DNA of 40,618 bases from Nitrospira japonica (GTDB taxonomy: Bacteria > Nitrospirota > Thermodesulfovibrionia > Thermodesulfovibrionales > DYHX01): the NCBI GenBank assembly GCA_020723925.1, contig DYHX01000009.1, positions 1 through 40,618 on the forward strand, read 5' to 3'. The notes below the pieces were generated by a model. That model saw nothing but the letters and a program-made list of their open reading frames with translations, was not told where the DNA came from and searched no databases. A program made the translations under genes and the position numbers. Below, piece after piece: positions 7,234-12,882 of this stretch (position 1 is its first letter; each line of letters begins with the position of its first letter).

Positions 7234-8324
7234 TATATATCTATGGTATTGTTGATACTGCAGAAGAGAAAAGTCTCGGCATTGCTGGAATCACTGCGTA
7301 TGGAGAGGTTTACCCCCACACCAAACCCCAACACCAAAAAACTTTGGTGTCGGGGAAAGATTTTGGTGCGGGGGTATATACAATTCCTTATCAGGATATA
7401 TCTGCAGTAGTAAGTGATTCAGAGATAGTCAACTATACCACTTTAGTTAAGGATGTTGTGGCAAGGTATCTTCTAAGACATCAGCAGGTAATCGAGAAGA
7501 TTATGGATTCTTACACCATTATCCCCATGAGGCTGGGCACCTATGCCTTTAACATAGAAGAGGTTACAGAGATTTTATGTAAGGGATATATGAAGTTTAA
7601 GGATATATTCAGAAAGATTGATAATAAGATTGAGATGGATGTAGTAGCAACATGGAATGATTTGAATTCAGTAATTAAAGAGATTGGCGAAGGACAGGAG
7701 ATTAAAGAGCTTAAAGAAAAACTGATGTCTACGCCCGAAGGCGTATCTTTTGAAGACCAGATAAAGATAGGCAGCTTTATTAAGAATATCTTAGATAAAA
7801 AAAGGGAGAAACTCGCTTCTGGGATAGGGGATGTTTTAGGAAAGGTGGGTACAGATATAAAAGCACATGACCTGATGGACGACAGGATGATTTTTAATGC
7901 CGCCTTTCTTATAGATAAAGACGAAAAGGCTGAATTCGAGAGAAGGTTAGATGAGCTGAATAAGCTTTACAATGAAAAAATAAATTTTAGATGTGTTGGA
8001 CCATTACCCACATATAGTTTTTATACTGCTGAGGTTAAGAAGATACCTTTTGATGAGATAGATCGGGCTAAAAAAAGATTGTGCCTGGATGATGTTATTA
8101 CTAAAGACGAGATAGAAAAGGCATACAGAAATTTAGTTCTTGCGTATCATCCTGATAGAAATCCAGGCAGGTCAGGCACAGAAGGACAATTCGATGAGAT
8201 AAATAAGGCATGTAAGTTACTTCTTGAATACATCATGTCTGCCGAACAGGCAGGCCAGGGGGAGGGATACCCCTTTAAAGAAGAATTTGCTAAGAATGCA
8301 ATTATTGTAAAGGTGAGAGACTGA
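7209..8324 (+). CDS. gvpF: GvpF/GvpL gas vesicle protein fused to a C-terminal J-domain
   Basis: Residues about 8-275 match the GvpL/GvpF family: IYIYGIVDT start, AVVSD block, HQQVIEKIMDSYTIIPMRLGT, and the final FRCVGPLPTYSFYT. Residues about 285-345 form a J-domain with the diagnostic HPD at 314-316 (AYHPDRN). J-domains stimulate Hsp70 ATPase activity, so this protein may bring DnaK to the nascent gas vesicle. GvpF contacts GvpA during assembly and its usual length is about 210-270 residues; here it is 371. Residues about 35-56 (22 extra) come from a palindromic element inserted in frame. The original start codon is at 6881, cut off by the nuclease element. The present start, ATG 7209, lies inside that element and has no clear ribosome binding site, so expression may be reduced or coupled to the nuclease. 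Confidence 0.85.
   Translation: MNNQKVWGIYIYGIVDTAEEKSLGIAGITAYGEVYPHTKPQHQKTLVSGKDFGAGVYTIPYQDISAVVSDSEIVNYTTLVKDVVARYLLRHQQVIEKIMDSYTIIPMRLGTYAFNIEEVTEILCKGYMKFKDIFRKIDNKIEMDVVATWNDLNSVIKEIGEGQEIKELKEKLMSTPEGVSFEDQIKIGSFIKNILDKKREKLASGIGDVLGKVGTDIKAHDLMDDRMIFNAAFLIDKDEKAEFERRLDELNKLYNEKINFRCVGPLPTYSFYTAEVKKIPFDEIDRAKKRLCLDDVITKDEIEKAYRNLVLAYHPDRNPGRSGTEGQFDEINKACKLLLEYIMSAEQAGQGEGYPFKEEFAKNAIIVKVRD
7311..7376. repeat. Nested palindromic element inserted in frame in gvpF
   Basis: The outer pair is TACCCCCACACCAAA (7311-7325) with TTTTGGTGCGGGGGTA (7361-7376). The inner pair is CCCCAACACCAAA (7327-7339) with TTTGGTGTCGGGG (7343-7355). The flanks TTTA and TATA resemble a 4-bp duplication with one change. 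Removing 66 bases restores GEVYTIPYQDI, which aligns with GDEVYTICFRDI and GDEVLTIGYDEL in the paralogues. Confidence 0.8.
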
Positions 8325-8325
8325 C

Positions 8326-9132
8326 ATGGAACAGGAAGGAAAATATATCTATTGTATTATTGGCACAAAACAGGAAAGAAACTTCGGCCCCCTTGGCATC
8401 GGAGGTAGGGGTGATGAGGTCTTAACCATTGGCTACGATGAGCTAAGTATGGTTGTAAGCAATCATCCTATGACCAGATTCGTTGTGAATCGGGAGAATA
8501 TGTTGGCTCATGAAAAGGTGATTGAAGAAGTGATGAAGGAATTTGATAGTGTGCTTCCAGTCAGGTTTGGCACTATTGCCTCTAATGCCGATGAGATAAG
8601 GAATCTCTTAGATAGAAGATACAGAGAATTTAAGAATCTTTTAAGGGATATGGACCATAAAGTGGAATTAGGCGTTAAAGGAATATGGAAAAGTATGGAT
8701 ATTATTTTTAAAGAGATTGTAGAAGAGAACAAAGAAATTAAGGAGTTGAAAGAAAAAATCCAAAAGCCCCCACACCAATTGAGTAACAAATCGGTTAATA
8801 AAACAATTGGTGTGGGGGCAAAGATGGAAGTGGGTAAGATGGTTGAGAGAGCTTTAGTAAATAAAAAAGAGAGGGAGGCTGAAAGATTTGTAGATGTCCT
8901 AAGAAGGACATCTGTTGACTACAGGCTCAATAAGACCATCAGTAATGAGATGTTTATGAATGCCGCCTTCTTAATAGATAAAGGACGAGAGAGAGAGTTT
9001 GATAACCTAATAGGTGATTTAAGCGATGAATATGATGAATATAAGGATAGGATAAGGTTTATGTATGTCGGTCCCTTACCTGTGTTTAACTTTGTCAACA
9101 TCGTTATTTATCCTGAGGAATGGGAAAGGTAG
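8326..9132 (+). CDS. gvpF: GvpF/GvpL family gas vesicle protein
   Basis: This 268-residue GvpL/GvpF protein starts EGKYIYCIIGTKQ, followed by FGPLGIGGRGDEV, MVVSNHP, NMLAHEKVIEEVMKEFDSVLPVRFGT and the C-terminal MYVGPLPVFNFVNI. It is one of four paralogues in this cluster. It starts one base after the previous gene's stop, with AAGGTGAG about nine bases upstream, and no repeat lies at its 5' end, so this is the paralogue with the original start intact. It has an 18-residue insertion near 148-165 (PPHQLSN...GVGA) from a palindromic element. GvpF/L proteins are accessory assembly proteins found with GvpA at vesicle tips or during nucleation. Confidence 0.88.
   Translation: MEQEGKYIYCIIGTKQERNFGPLGIGGRGDEVLTIGYDELSMVVSNHPMTRFVVNRENMLAHEKVIEEVMKEFDSVLPVRFGTIASNADEIRNLLDRRYREFKNLLRDMDHKVELGVKGIWKSMDIIFKEIVEENKEIKELKEKIQKPPHQLSNKSVNKTIGVGAKMEVGKMVERALVNKKEREAERFVDVLRRTSVDYRLNKTISNEMFMNAAFLIDKGREREFDNLIGDLSDEYDEYKDRIRFMYVGPLPVFNFVNIVIYPEEWER
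8766..8819. repeat. Palindromic element inserted in frame in the second gvpF
   Basis: GCCCCCACACCAATT (8766-8780) and AATTGGTGTGGGGGC (8805-8819) form a perfect 15-bp inverted pair around a 24-base AT-rich spacer. Removing the 54 bases leaves IQKKMEVGKMVERAL, close to the third paralogue's TYYQRTEIGRMVEDAL. The insertion keeps the frame and contains no stop in the reading frame used. Confidence 0.8.
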
Positions 9133-9163
9133 AAGATATAAAAGATGTCTATTGAAGGGAAAA

Positions 9164-9269
9164 CCCCACACCTTTTATCATTTTATTATATGTGTGGCGT
9201 TATCAAGAAAAATAATGGACTATATATAAACTTAAAAAACGAATTAGGGAGTGTTTAAAAGGTGTGGGG
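9164..9269 (+). mobile_element. Internally deleted relative of the GIY-YIG element
   Basis: The ends are CCCCACACCTTTT (9164-9176) and AAAAGGTGTGGGG (9257-9269). Between them, FYYMCGVIKKNNGLYI can be read, a decayed form of the nuclease start YYVYILKNNNDNGELYIG. Bases 9232-9262 closely match 7139-7172 near the end of the nuclease gene (shared CGAATTAGGGAG). The middle of the nuclease gene is missing. The flanks are AAAA and TAAA. The element separates ATG 9145 (MSIEGK) from the body of the third gvpF. Confidence 0.8.
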
Positions 9270-10017
9270 TAAATATATTTATTGCATAACAGAGACGGAT
9301 GGTTCGTCGGAGCGGTTTGGTCCTCTGGGTATCGGGGGCAGGGGCGATGAGGTATATACGATATGCTTTCGAGATATAGGAGCAGTGGTTAGTGATTCTC
9401 CGATTAAAAGATATCCTGTATCAAGGGAAAATATGCTTGCCCATGAGAAGGCGATTGAAGAGGTGATGAAGGCTCACACAATTCTACCTGTAAGATTCGC
9501 CACAATTGCCGAAGATGAAGAGAAGGTTAATAAGATATTGAAAAAAGAGCACGATAGATTTGTAGATTCATTAAAAAATATCAAAGGCAAAAAGGAACTC
9601 GGGTTAAAAGTGGTATTTAAAGAGGAGGTTATATATAAAGAGATATTAGAAAAATACGAAGATATAAGGATATTAAAAGAAAAAGTCGCAGCATTGCCTC
9701 CTGAGAAGACATATTATCAACGTACGGAAATAGGAAGGATGGTTGAGGATGCCTTACAAAAAGAGAAAGAGATTTATAAAGAGGATATTTTAAATACCCT
9801 ATCGCCTCTGGCATTAGAAGTGAAGACCAATAATACCTATGGCGAGCGGATGATTATCAATGCTGCCTTTTTGGTAGAGAAAGATAGAGAAGCAGGGTTT
9901 GACCAAAAGGTAAATGACCTTGGCGCAAAATATGGGGAAAAGATAAAATTCAAATATGTGGGGACACTGCCGCTATTTAATTTTATTAATTTAACAATAA
10001 ATGTAGGAGAGTATTAA
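9262..10017 (+). CDS. gvpF: GvpF/GvpL family gas vesicle protein, start altered by an element
   Basis: This 251-residue GvpL/GvpF paralogue shares GKYIYCITETD, FGPLGIGGRGDEVYTI, NMLAHEKAIEEVMKAHTILPVRFAT and the end KYVGTLPLFNFINLTI with its neighbours. The present start is GTG 9262, which lies in the right end of a mobile palindrome and has no convincing ribosome binding site. The likely original start is ATG 9145: ATG TCT ATT GAA GGG AAA, continued across the insertion by TAT ATT TAT TGC, giving MSIEGKYIYCI, which fits the second paralogue. The frame itself is intact, so the protein may be made at lower level from the GTG. It has no insertion in its body and is a good reference for spotting insertions in the others. 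Confidence 0.85.
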   Translation: MWGKYIYCITETDGSSERFGPLGIGGRGDEVYTICFRDIGAVVSDSPIKRYPVSRENMLAHEKAIEEVMKAHTILPVRFATIAEDEEKVNKILKKEHDRFVDSLKNIKGKKELGLKVVFKEEVIYKEILEKYEDIRILKEKVAALPPEKTYYQRTEIGRMVEDALQKEKEIYKEDILNTLSPLALEVKTNNTYGERMIINAAFLVEKDREAGFDQKVNDLGAKYGEKIKFKYVGTLPLFNFINLTINVGEY

Positions 10018-10097
10018 CCCCGCACCTTTTACAGTATTCAAAGATGCAATTTCTTGAATATAAAAGGTTCGGGGTGAAAGTCTCAAAAGGTGCGGGG
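10018..10097. repeat. Palindromic element between gvpF and gvpG (L-R-R form)
   Basis: The left end CCCCGCACCTTTT begins at 10018. Two right ends follow, AAAAGGTTCGGGGT (about 10062-10075) and AAAAGGTGCGGGG (10085-10097). TTAA flanks the unit exactly on both sides (10014-10017 and 10098-10101). Without it the site reads TAGGAGAGTATTAAAAGTG, placing a ribosome binding site before the gvpG GTG. Confidence 0.82.
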
Positions 10098-10103
10098 TTA
10101 AAA

Positions 10104-10340
10104 GTGTTTTTAATAGACGACCTGTTGTTACTGCCAGTTAAGGGATTTATTGGCATTTTCAAAAAGATTCATGAGATGGCTGAGAGGGAATTATCCGACG
10201 AGGATTATATCCGAGAAAGGCTCATGGAACTACAGTTAAGATTTGAGTTAGATGAGATCAGCGAGGAAGAATATAAGAAACAGGAAGAGGAACTTTTAGC
10301 ACGTTTAGATGCTATTAGAAAAGCAAAAGAGGAGGTGTGA
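10104..10340 (+). CDS. gvpG: Gas vesicle protein GvpG
   Basis: This 78-residue protein of the GvpG family begins (M)FLIDDLLLLPVKGFIGIFKKIHEMAERE, followed by a charged helical half with heptad-like EEEYKKQEEELLARLDAIRKAKEEV. GvpG is a small accessory protein normally encoded between or beside gvpF and gvpL, as here. An open frame extends upstream to 10044, but those residues (about twenty, rich in repeat-derived sequence) come from the palindromic element. GTG 10104 gives the usual family start. Its nearest upstream G-rich stretch, GCGGGG, belongs to the element's right end and may now act as the ribosome binding site. Its stop overlaps the region just before gvpO, indicating tight coupling. 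Confidence 0.88.
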   Translation: MFLIDDLLLLPVKGFIGIFKKIHEMAERELSDEDYIRERLMELQLRFELDEISEEEYKKQEEELLARLDAIRKAKEEV

Positions 10341-10342
10341 AG

Positions 10343-10606
10343 ATGGCAAATATAGAAGAAGTCAGGAAGGTGGTCAGCGATTTTTTAAAGAAGACCCTTA
10401 ACGTGAAAGACGCAAAGGTCATTAAGGTTGCAAAGGTCAGTGATGGTTGGGAAACCGAGGCCGAGGTTTATGAGGAGAGCTCATTTATAAAATCTCTTGG
10501 TCTTCCAACGAGAGTGCAGGATAGGAATATCTATGTGGTTAAACTGAACGATAACTTAGAAGTCCAATCCTATGAACGTAGCCAAGGAAGATTACAGGAG
10601 AAATAA
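10343..10606 (+). CDS. gvpO: Gas vesicle protein GvpO
   Basis: This 87-residue protein resembles the GvpO family: VRKVVSDFLKKTLNVKDAKVIKVAKVSDGWETEAEVYEES, then the strand NIYVVKLNDNLEVQSYERSQGRL. In haloarchaea GvpO is required for vesicle formation and affects gvp expression; its exact action is unknown. ATG 10343 is preferred over the in-frame GTG at 10337 because GGAGGTG lies just upstream at correct spacing. That ribosome binding site is inside the end of gvpG, so the two are translationally coupled. The stop codon TAA forms part of the 4-bp duplication (TAAA) flanking the next palindromic element. Confidence 0.85.
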   Translation: MANIEEVRKVVSDFLKKTLNVKDAKVIKVAKVSDGWETEAEVYEESSFIKSLGLPTRVQDRNIYVVKLNDNLEVQSYERSQGRLQEK

Positions 10607-10607
10607 A

Positions 10608-10673
10608 CCCCCAACACCAATTATGATAAAGAAAGCTCATTCTAACAATTGGTGCGGGGGATTGGTGTGGGGG
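10608..10673. repeat. Palindromic element between gvpO and the fourth gvpF/L
   Basis: The left end CCCCCAACACCAATT begins at 10608. Two right ends follow in tandem, AATTGGTGCGGGGG (10647-10660) and ATTGGTGTGGGGG (10661-10673). TAAA flanks exactly on both sides (10604-10607 and 10674-10677). The empty site reads GGAGAAATAAAGGTGGAGGG, putting GGAG nine bases before GTG 10679. Confidence 0.85.
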
Positions 10674-10678
10674 TAAAG

Positions 10679-11536
10679 GTGGAGGGACTATATCTTTATT
10701 GTATAAGAGAGAAAACCGAAGATGCCTCAGCGTTTTCTACAAAGGGTATTGACGGAAAGGGAGAGGTTTTTACCCTTACTTACAGTGAGTTAGAGGCAGT
10801 TGTAAGTAAGGTCTCCCTAAGAGAATTCGCATCTGAAGAGATTCAAAAAAAGTCCCAAGAAGATCTAAACTGGATTAAAGAAAAAGCTGTTGCCCATGAA
10901 GAAGTTATAGAAGAAGCGATGAAAAAGTCGGTACGACTCGCAACCGGGAATGACAAGATTTTGAGCGTGATACCGATGAGATTCGGCACCATTTTTAAAG
11001 AGGAGGCTGGATTAGGAGAGACCTTAAACAAAGACTATCCCAGGATTAAAGAAGTTTTGGACACAATTCGAGGTAAACAGGAATGGAGCGTAAAGGTATA
11101 TCTAAAAGACAGAGAAAAACTTGAGCACGTGATAAAAAAGAAAAACGAAGCAATAAAAGAAAAGGAGAAAGAAATAGCCTCTTTACCTGAGGGTATGGCC
11201 TTTTTTATGGAAGAAGAACTAAAAGAAACTATTTCCAGAGAAGTGGACAAAGAATTAAACAATATTGTAGAGGTTTTATTTGAGAGCTTACGGCAGCACG
11301 CTGTGTCTTCAATCAAAAGTAGAATTTTAGAGAAAGAGCTAACAGGCAGACGAGAACCTATGGTCTTAAATTCTGCCTATTTAATCCCTGAGGAAAAAAT
11401 AGAGAGTTTTAAAAAAGAGGCTGAGGGTCTAAATCAAGAAATACAGGCAAAAGGATTTTATCTTGAATATAGTGGCCCCTGGCCTGCTTATAATTTTACC
11501 GTGTTTGCGGGGTTGGAAAACCCCGCCTATCGATAG
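10679..11536 (+). CDS. gvpL: GvpF/GvpL family gas vesicle protein (fourth paralogue)
   Basis: This 285-residue GvpL/GvpF protein has the start EGLYLYCIREK, then VFTLTYSELEAVVSKV, AHEEVIEEAMKK, ILSVIPMRFGTIF, a long lysine- and glutamate-rich helix (about 145-185) and the family end YLEYSGPWPAYNFTVF. It is the most divergent of the four and may be the GvpL of the set, but F and L cannot be separated by eye. The open frame reaches a TTG at 10649, but the first ten residues would be encoded by the palindromic element. GTG 10679 matches the paralogues and had GGAG upstream before insertion. Now GGGGG of the element lies at about the right distance and could replace it. Confidence 0.85.
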   Translation: MEGLYLYCIREKTEDASAFSTKGIDGKGEVFTLTYSELEAVVSKVSLREFASEEIQKKSQEDLNWIKEKAVAHEEVIEEAMKKSVRLATGNDKILSVIPMRFGTIFKEEAGLGETLNKDYPRIKEVLDTIRGKQEWSVKVYLKDREKLEHVIKKKNEAIKEKEKEIASLPEGMAFFMEEELKETISREVDKELNNIVEVLFESLRQHAVSSIKSRILEKELTGRREPMVLNSAYLIPEEKIESFKKEAEGLNQEIQAKGFYLEYSGPWPAYNFTVFAGLENPAYR

Positions 11537-11565
11537 GCAGGACATTCTTGTCCTGCTGATTTTTA
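11537..11565 (+). terminator. Hairpin with short T-run after gvpL, possible terminator
   Basis: GCAGGACA (11537-11544), loop TTCT, TGTCCTGC (11549-11556), then TGATTTTT. It begins one base after the gvpL stop codon. The T-run is short, so termination may be partial. A second hairpin with AGATGGT/ACCATCT arms follows directly. Confidence 0.45.
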
Positions 11566-11598
11566 GAGATGGTGTTTTAACGCTACCATCTGCAATGT

Positions 11599-11620
11599 CA
11601 TTAGAGAGGATTCTCTAATG
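11599..11620. repeat. Perfect 9-bp hairpin in the gvpL-gvpK gap
   Basis: CATTAGAGA (11599-11607), loop GGAT, TCTCTAATG (11612-11620). It is the third hairpin in a row in the 111-base gap and ends 27 bases before the next start codon. It could be an operator, an RNA structure controlling the downstream gvpJ-K gene, or a small repeat. Confidence 0.4.
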
Positions 11621-11647
11621 GTGTGAATTCCTATTAAGAGGAAGCGT

Positions 11648-12208
11648 ATGATTAGCAAAAACGACAACGTGACATTGGTGGATGCCCTGGATAAGGTCTT
11701 AGAAAAGGGTGCAGTTATTAATGGAGAAATAGCAATAAGAGTAGCTGATGTGGACCTTGTTTTTTTAGGTCTAAGGCTTATCCTTACATCAATTTCCAAG
11801 GCAGAGGAGGTATCAGGTAAAAGTTTTAGTAATCCCGACAGAGAATTTACCCCGCACCAATCTGGTGCGGGGTTTACTCCAGAGGATATAGAATACATAG
11901 AAAGATTACAAAGAGAGATAAGAAAGGCAGAAGAGAATATCCCTAAACTTATTAATCTCAATAGCCCCAGAGAGACAGAGCAAGGTTTAGCTAAATTAAT
12001 TTTGACCCTCGTTGAATTAATAAGAAAACTTTTGGAGAAAGAAGCCTTCAGAAGAATAAAGAGGGGAACACTTTCCCCGGTAGAAATTCAAAAATTAGGA
12101 TTGAGCCTTAAGGCAGTAAAGAAAAAGATAAAAGAGATTCAGGCAATCTTTGGTATCGAGGATGAAGATTTAAATTTAGATTTGGGTCCCTTAGGGAATT
12201 TGATGTAA
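11648..12208 (+). CDS. gvpK: GvpA/J-type domain fused to GvpK
   Basis: The protein is 186 residues. Residues about 8-58 resemble the GvpA/GvpJ/GvpS fold (TLVDALDKVLEKGAVINGEI, then RVADVDLVFLGLRLILTSI), the hydrophobic shell-forming helix-strand unit. Residues about 77-186 match GvpK: YIERLQREIRKAEENIPKLI, then ETEQGLAKLILTLVELIRKLLEKEA and RRIKRGTLSPVEIQKLGL. GvpK is usually a separate protein of about 90-120 residues encoded next to a small GvpA-like protein. Here the junction (residues 68-76) is encoded by a palindromic element with exact TTTA flanks, but the frame without it also runs through, so the fusion may predate the insertion. GAGG eight bases upstream supports ATG 11648. Confidence 0.82.
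   Translation: MISKNDNVTLVDALDKVLEKGAVINGEIAIRVADVDLVFLGLRLILTSISKAEEVSGKSFSNPDREFTPHQSGAGFTPEDIEYIERLQREIRKAEENIPKLINLNSPRETEQGLAKLILTLVELIRKLLEKEAFRRIKRGTLSPVEIQKLGLSLKAVKKKIKEIQAIFGIEDEDLNLDLGPLGNLM
11850..11872. repeat. Minimal palindromic element at the GvpJ-GvpK junction
   Basis: CCCCGCACC, loop AATCT, GGTGCGGGG: 23 bases, the shortest copy. TTTA flanks it exactly (11846-11849 and 11873-11876). The insertion totals 27 bases and encodes PHQSGAGFT. Without it the protein reads DREFTPEDIEYIERL, so the frame stays open. Confidence 0.85.
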
Positions 12209-12209
12209 G

Positions 12210-12560
12210 ATGATGAAAATCGGGTCAGGAGACCCGATTCTACCCACACGGGTAGTGACAGGTCTCCTGACTTGTCACAAAAAGGATTGTGGCTATATGT
12301 ATAAAGAAGAACCCAGGATAAGTTGTAAAACATTCCAAAAGCAGGAGTTGGTAATAAAGGATATTACAGATAAAATTAATCAGGCAAAGGGAGTGGTGGA
12401 AAAGGCAAGATTTGCTGTGGAACTACAAAAAGAGGTAGATGTGCTTCTTTCTTGTCTGGATTATGAGAAAGAAAAGTTGGACTGTAAGAGCTGTCATTTT
12501 ATCGCAAGCTTGCGTAAGGAAACAGCAAATCTGATTATAAAGGCTAAAAAATTAGCATAA
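12210..12560 (+). CDS. Small cysteine-containing protein of unknown function in the gvp cluster
   Basis: I do not recognise this 116-residue protein. It has cysteines in CHKKDCGY (about 22-27), SCKTF (about 38) and a later group, LLSCLDYEKEKLDCKSCHF (near 85-98), so it could bind a metal, separated by a charged helical stretch. The first 22 or so residues are encoded by an inverted repeat (12224-12271) and may not be original. A later start at ATG 12297 (MYKEEPRISC) is possible but lacks a clear ribosome binding site. The gene lies one base after gvpK and 16 bases before gvpJ, both on the same strand, so it is probably co-transcribed with them. Confidence 0.55.
   Translation: MMKIGSGDPILPTRVVTGLLTCHKKDCGYMYKEEPRISCKTFQKQELVIKDITDKINQAKGVVEKARFAVELQKEVDVLLSCLDYEKEKLDCKSCHFIASLRKETANLIIKAKKLA
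12224..12271. repeat. REP-like hairpin at the start of the small cysteine protein gene
   Basis: The left arm (12224-12245, GTCAGGAGACCCG...CTACCC) and right arm (12250-12271, GGGTAGTG...TCTCCTGAC) pair over 22 bases with four mismatches around a 4-base loop, ACAC. The arms match those at 216-322, where they are in reversed order and far apart. It covers codons 5-21 of the overlapping reading frame. Confidence 0.75.
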
Positions 12561-12576
12561 GAAAGGAGAATACATC

Positions 12577-12876
12577 ATGGCTCAACAACAGATAACACAT
12601 GCAATTCAAGCCACTAATCTTGCTGACATCTTAGAGAGGGTCTTAGATAAAGGGATTGTGATCGCCGGGGATATTAAGATTCAAATTGCTGATATTGACC
12701 TTCTTACTATCAAAATAAGGCTCTTGATTGCCTCTGTAGATAAGGCCATGGAGATGGGGATAAATTGGTGGCAGAGTGACCCTTATCTCTCTGTAAAGGC
12801 TGATGCGATAGAGAGAGAAAATAGATCTCTCAGGGAGCGATTATACCGCATAGAGAAAAAGCTAAAGACAAAATAA
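12577..12876 (+). CDS. gvpJ: GvpJ-type gas vesicle protein (GvpA family)
   Basis: This 99-residue GvpA-family protein has NLADILERVLDKGIVIAGDI, then KIQIADIDLLTIKIRLLIASVDKA, which is the GvpA core of helix, two strands and helix. The segment MGINWWQSDPYLS followed by a charged coiled tail (IERENRSLRERLYRIEKKLK) is more typical of the minor GvpJ type than of GvpA, whose usual length is near 70 residues without such a tail. GvpJ-type proteins are thought to help shape or nucleate the cone. AAGGAGAATACATCATG gives a strong start. No standard GvpA is seen in this window, so either it lies upstream or this protein supplies the shell. Confidence 0.85.
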   Translation: MAQQQITHAIQATNLADILERVLDKGIVIAGDIKIQIADIDLLTIKIRLLIASVDKAMEMGINWWQSDPYLSVKADAIERENRSLRERLYRIEKKLKTK

Positions 12877-12882
12877 TTATAC

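Noticed and set aside
11563-11961. 132-codon minus-strand frame opposite gvpJ-K
   Set aside because: It is antisense to a recognisable gas vesicle gene and has no family features of its own.
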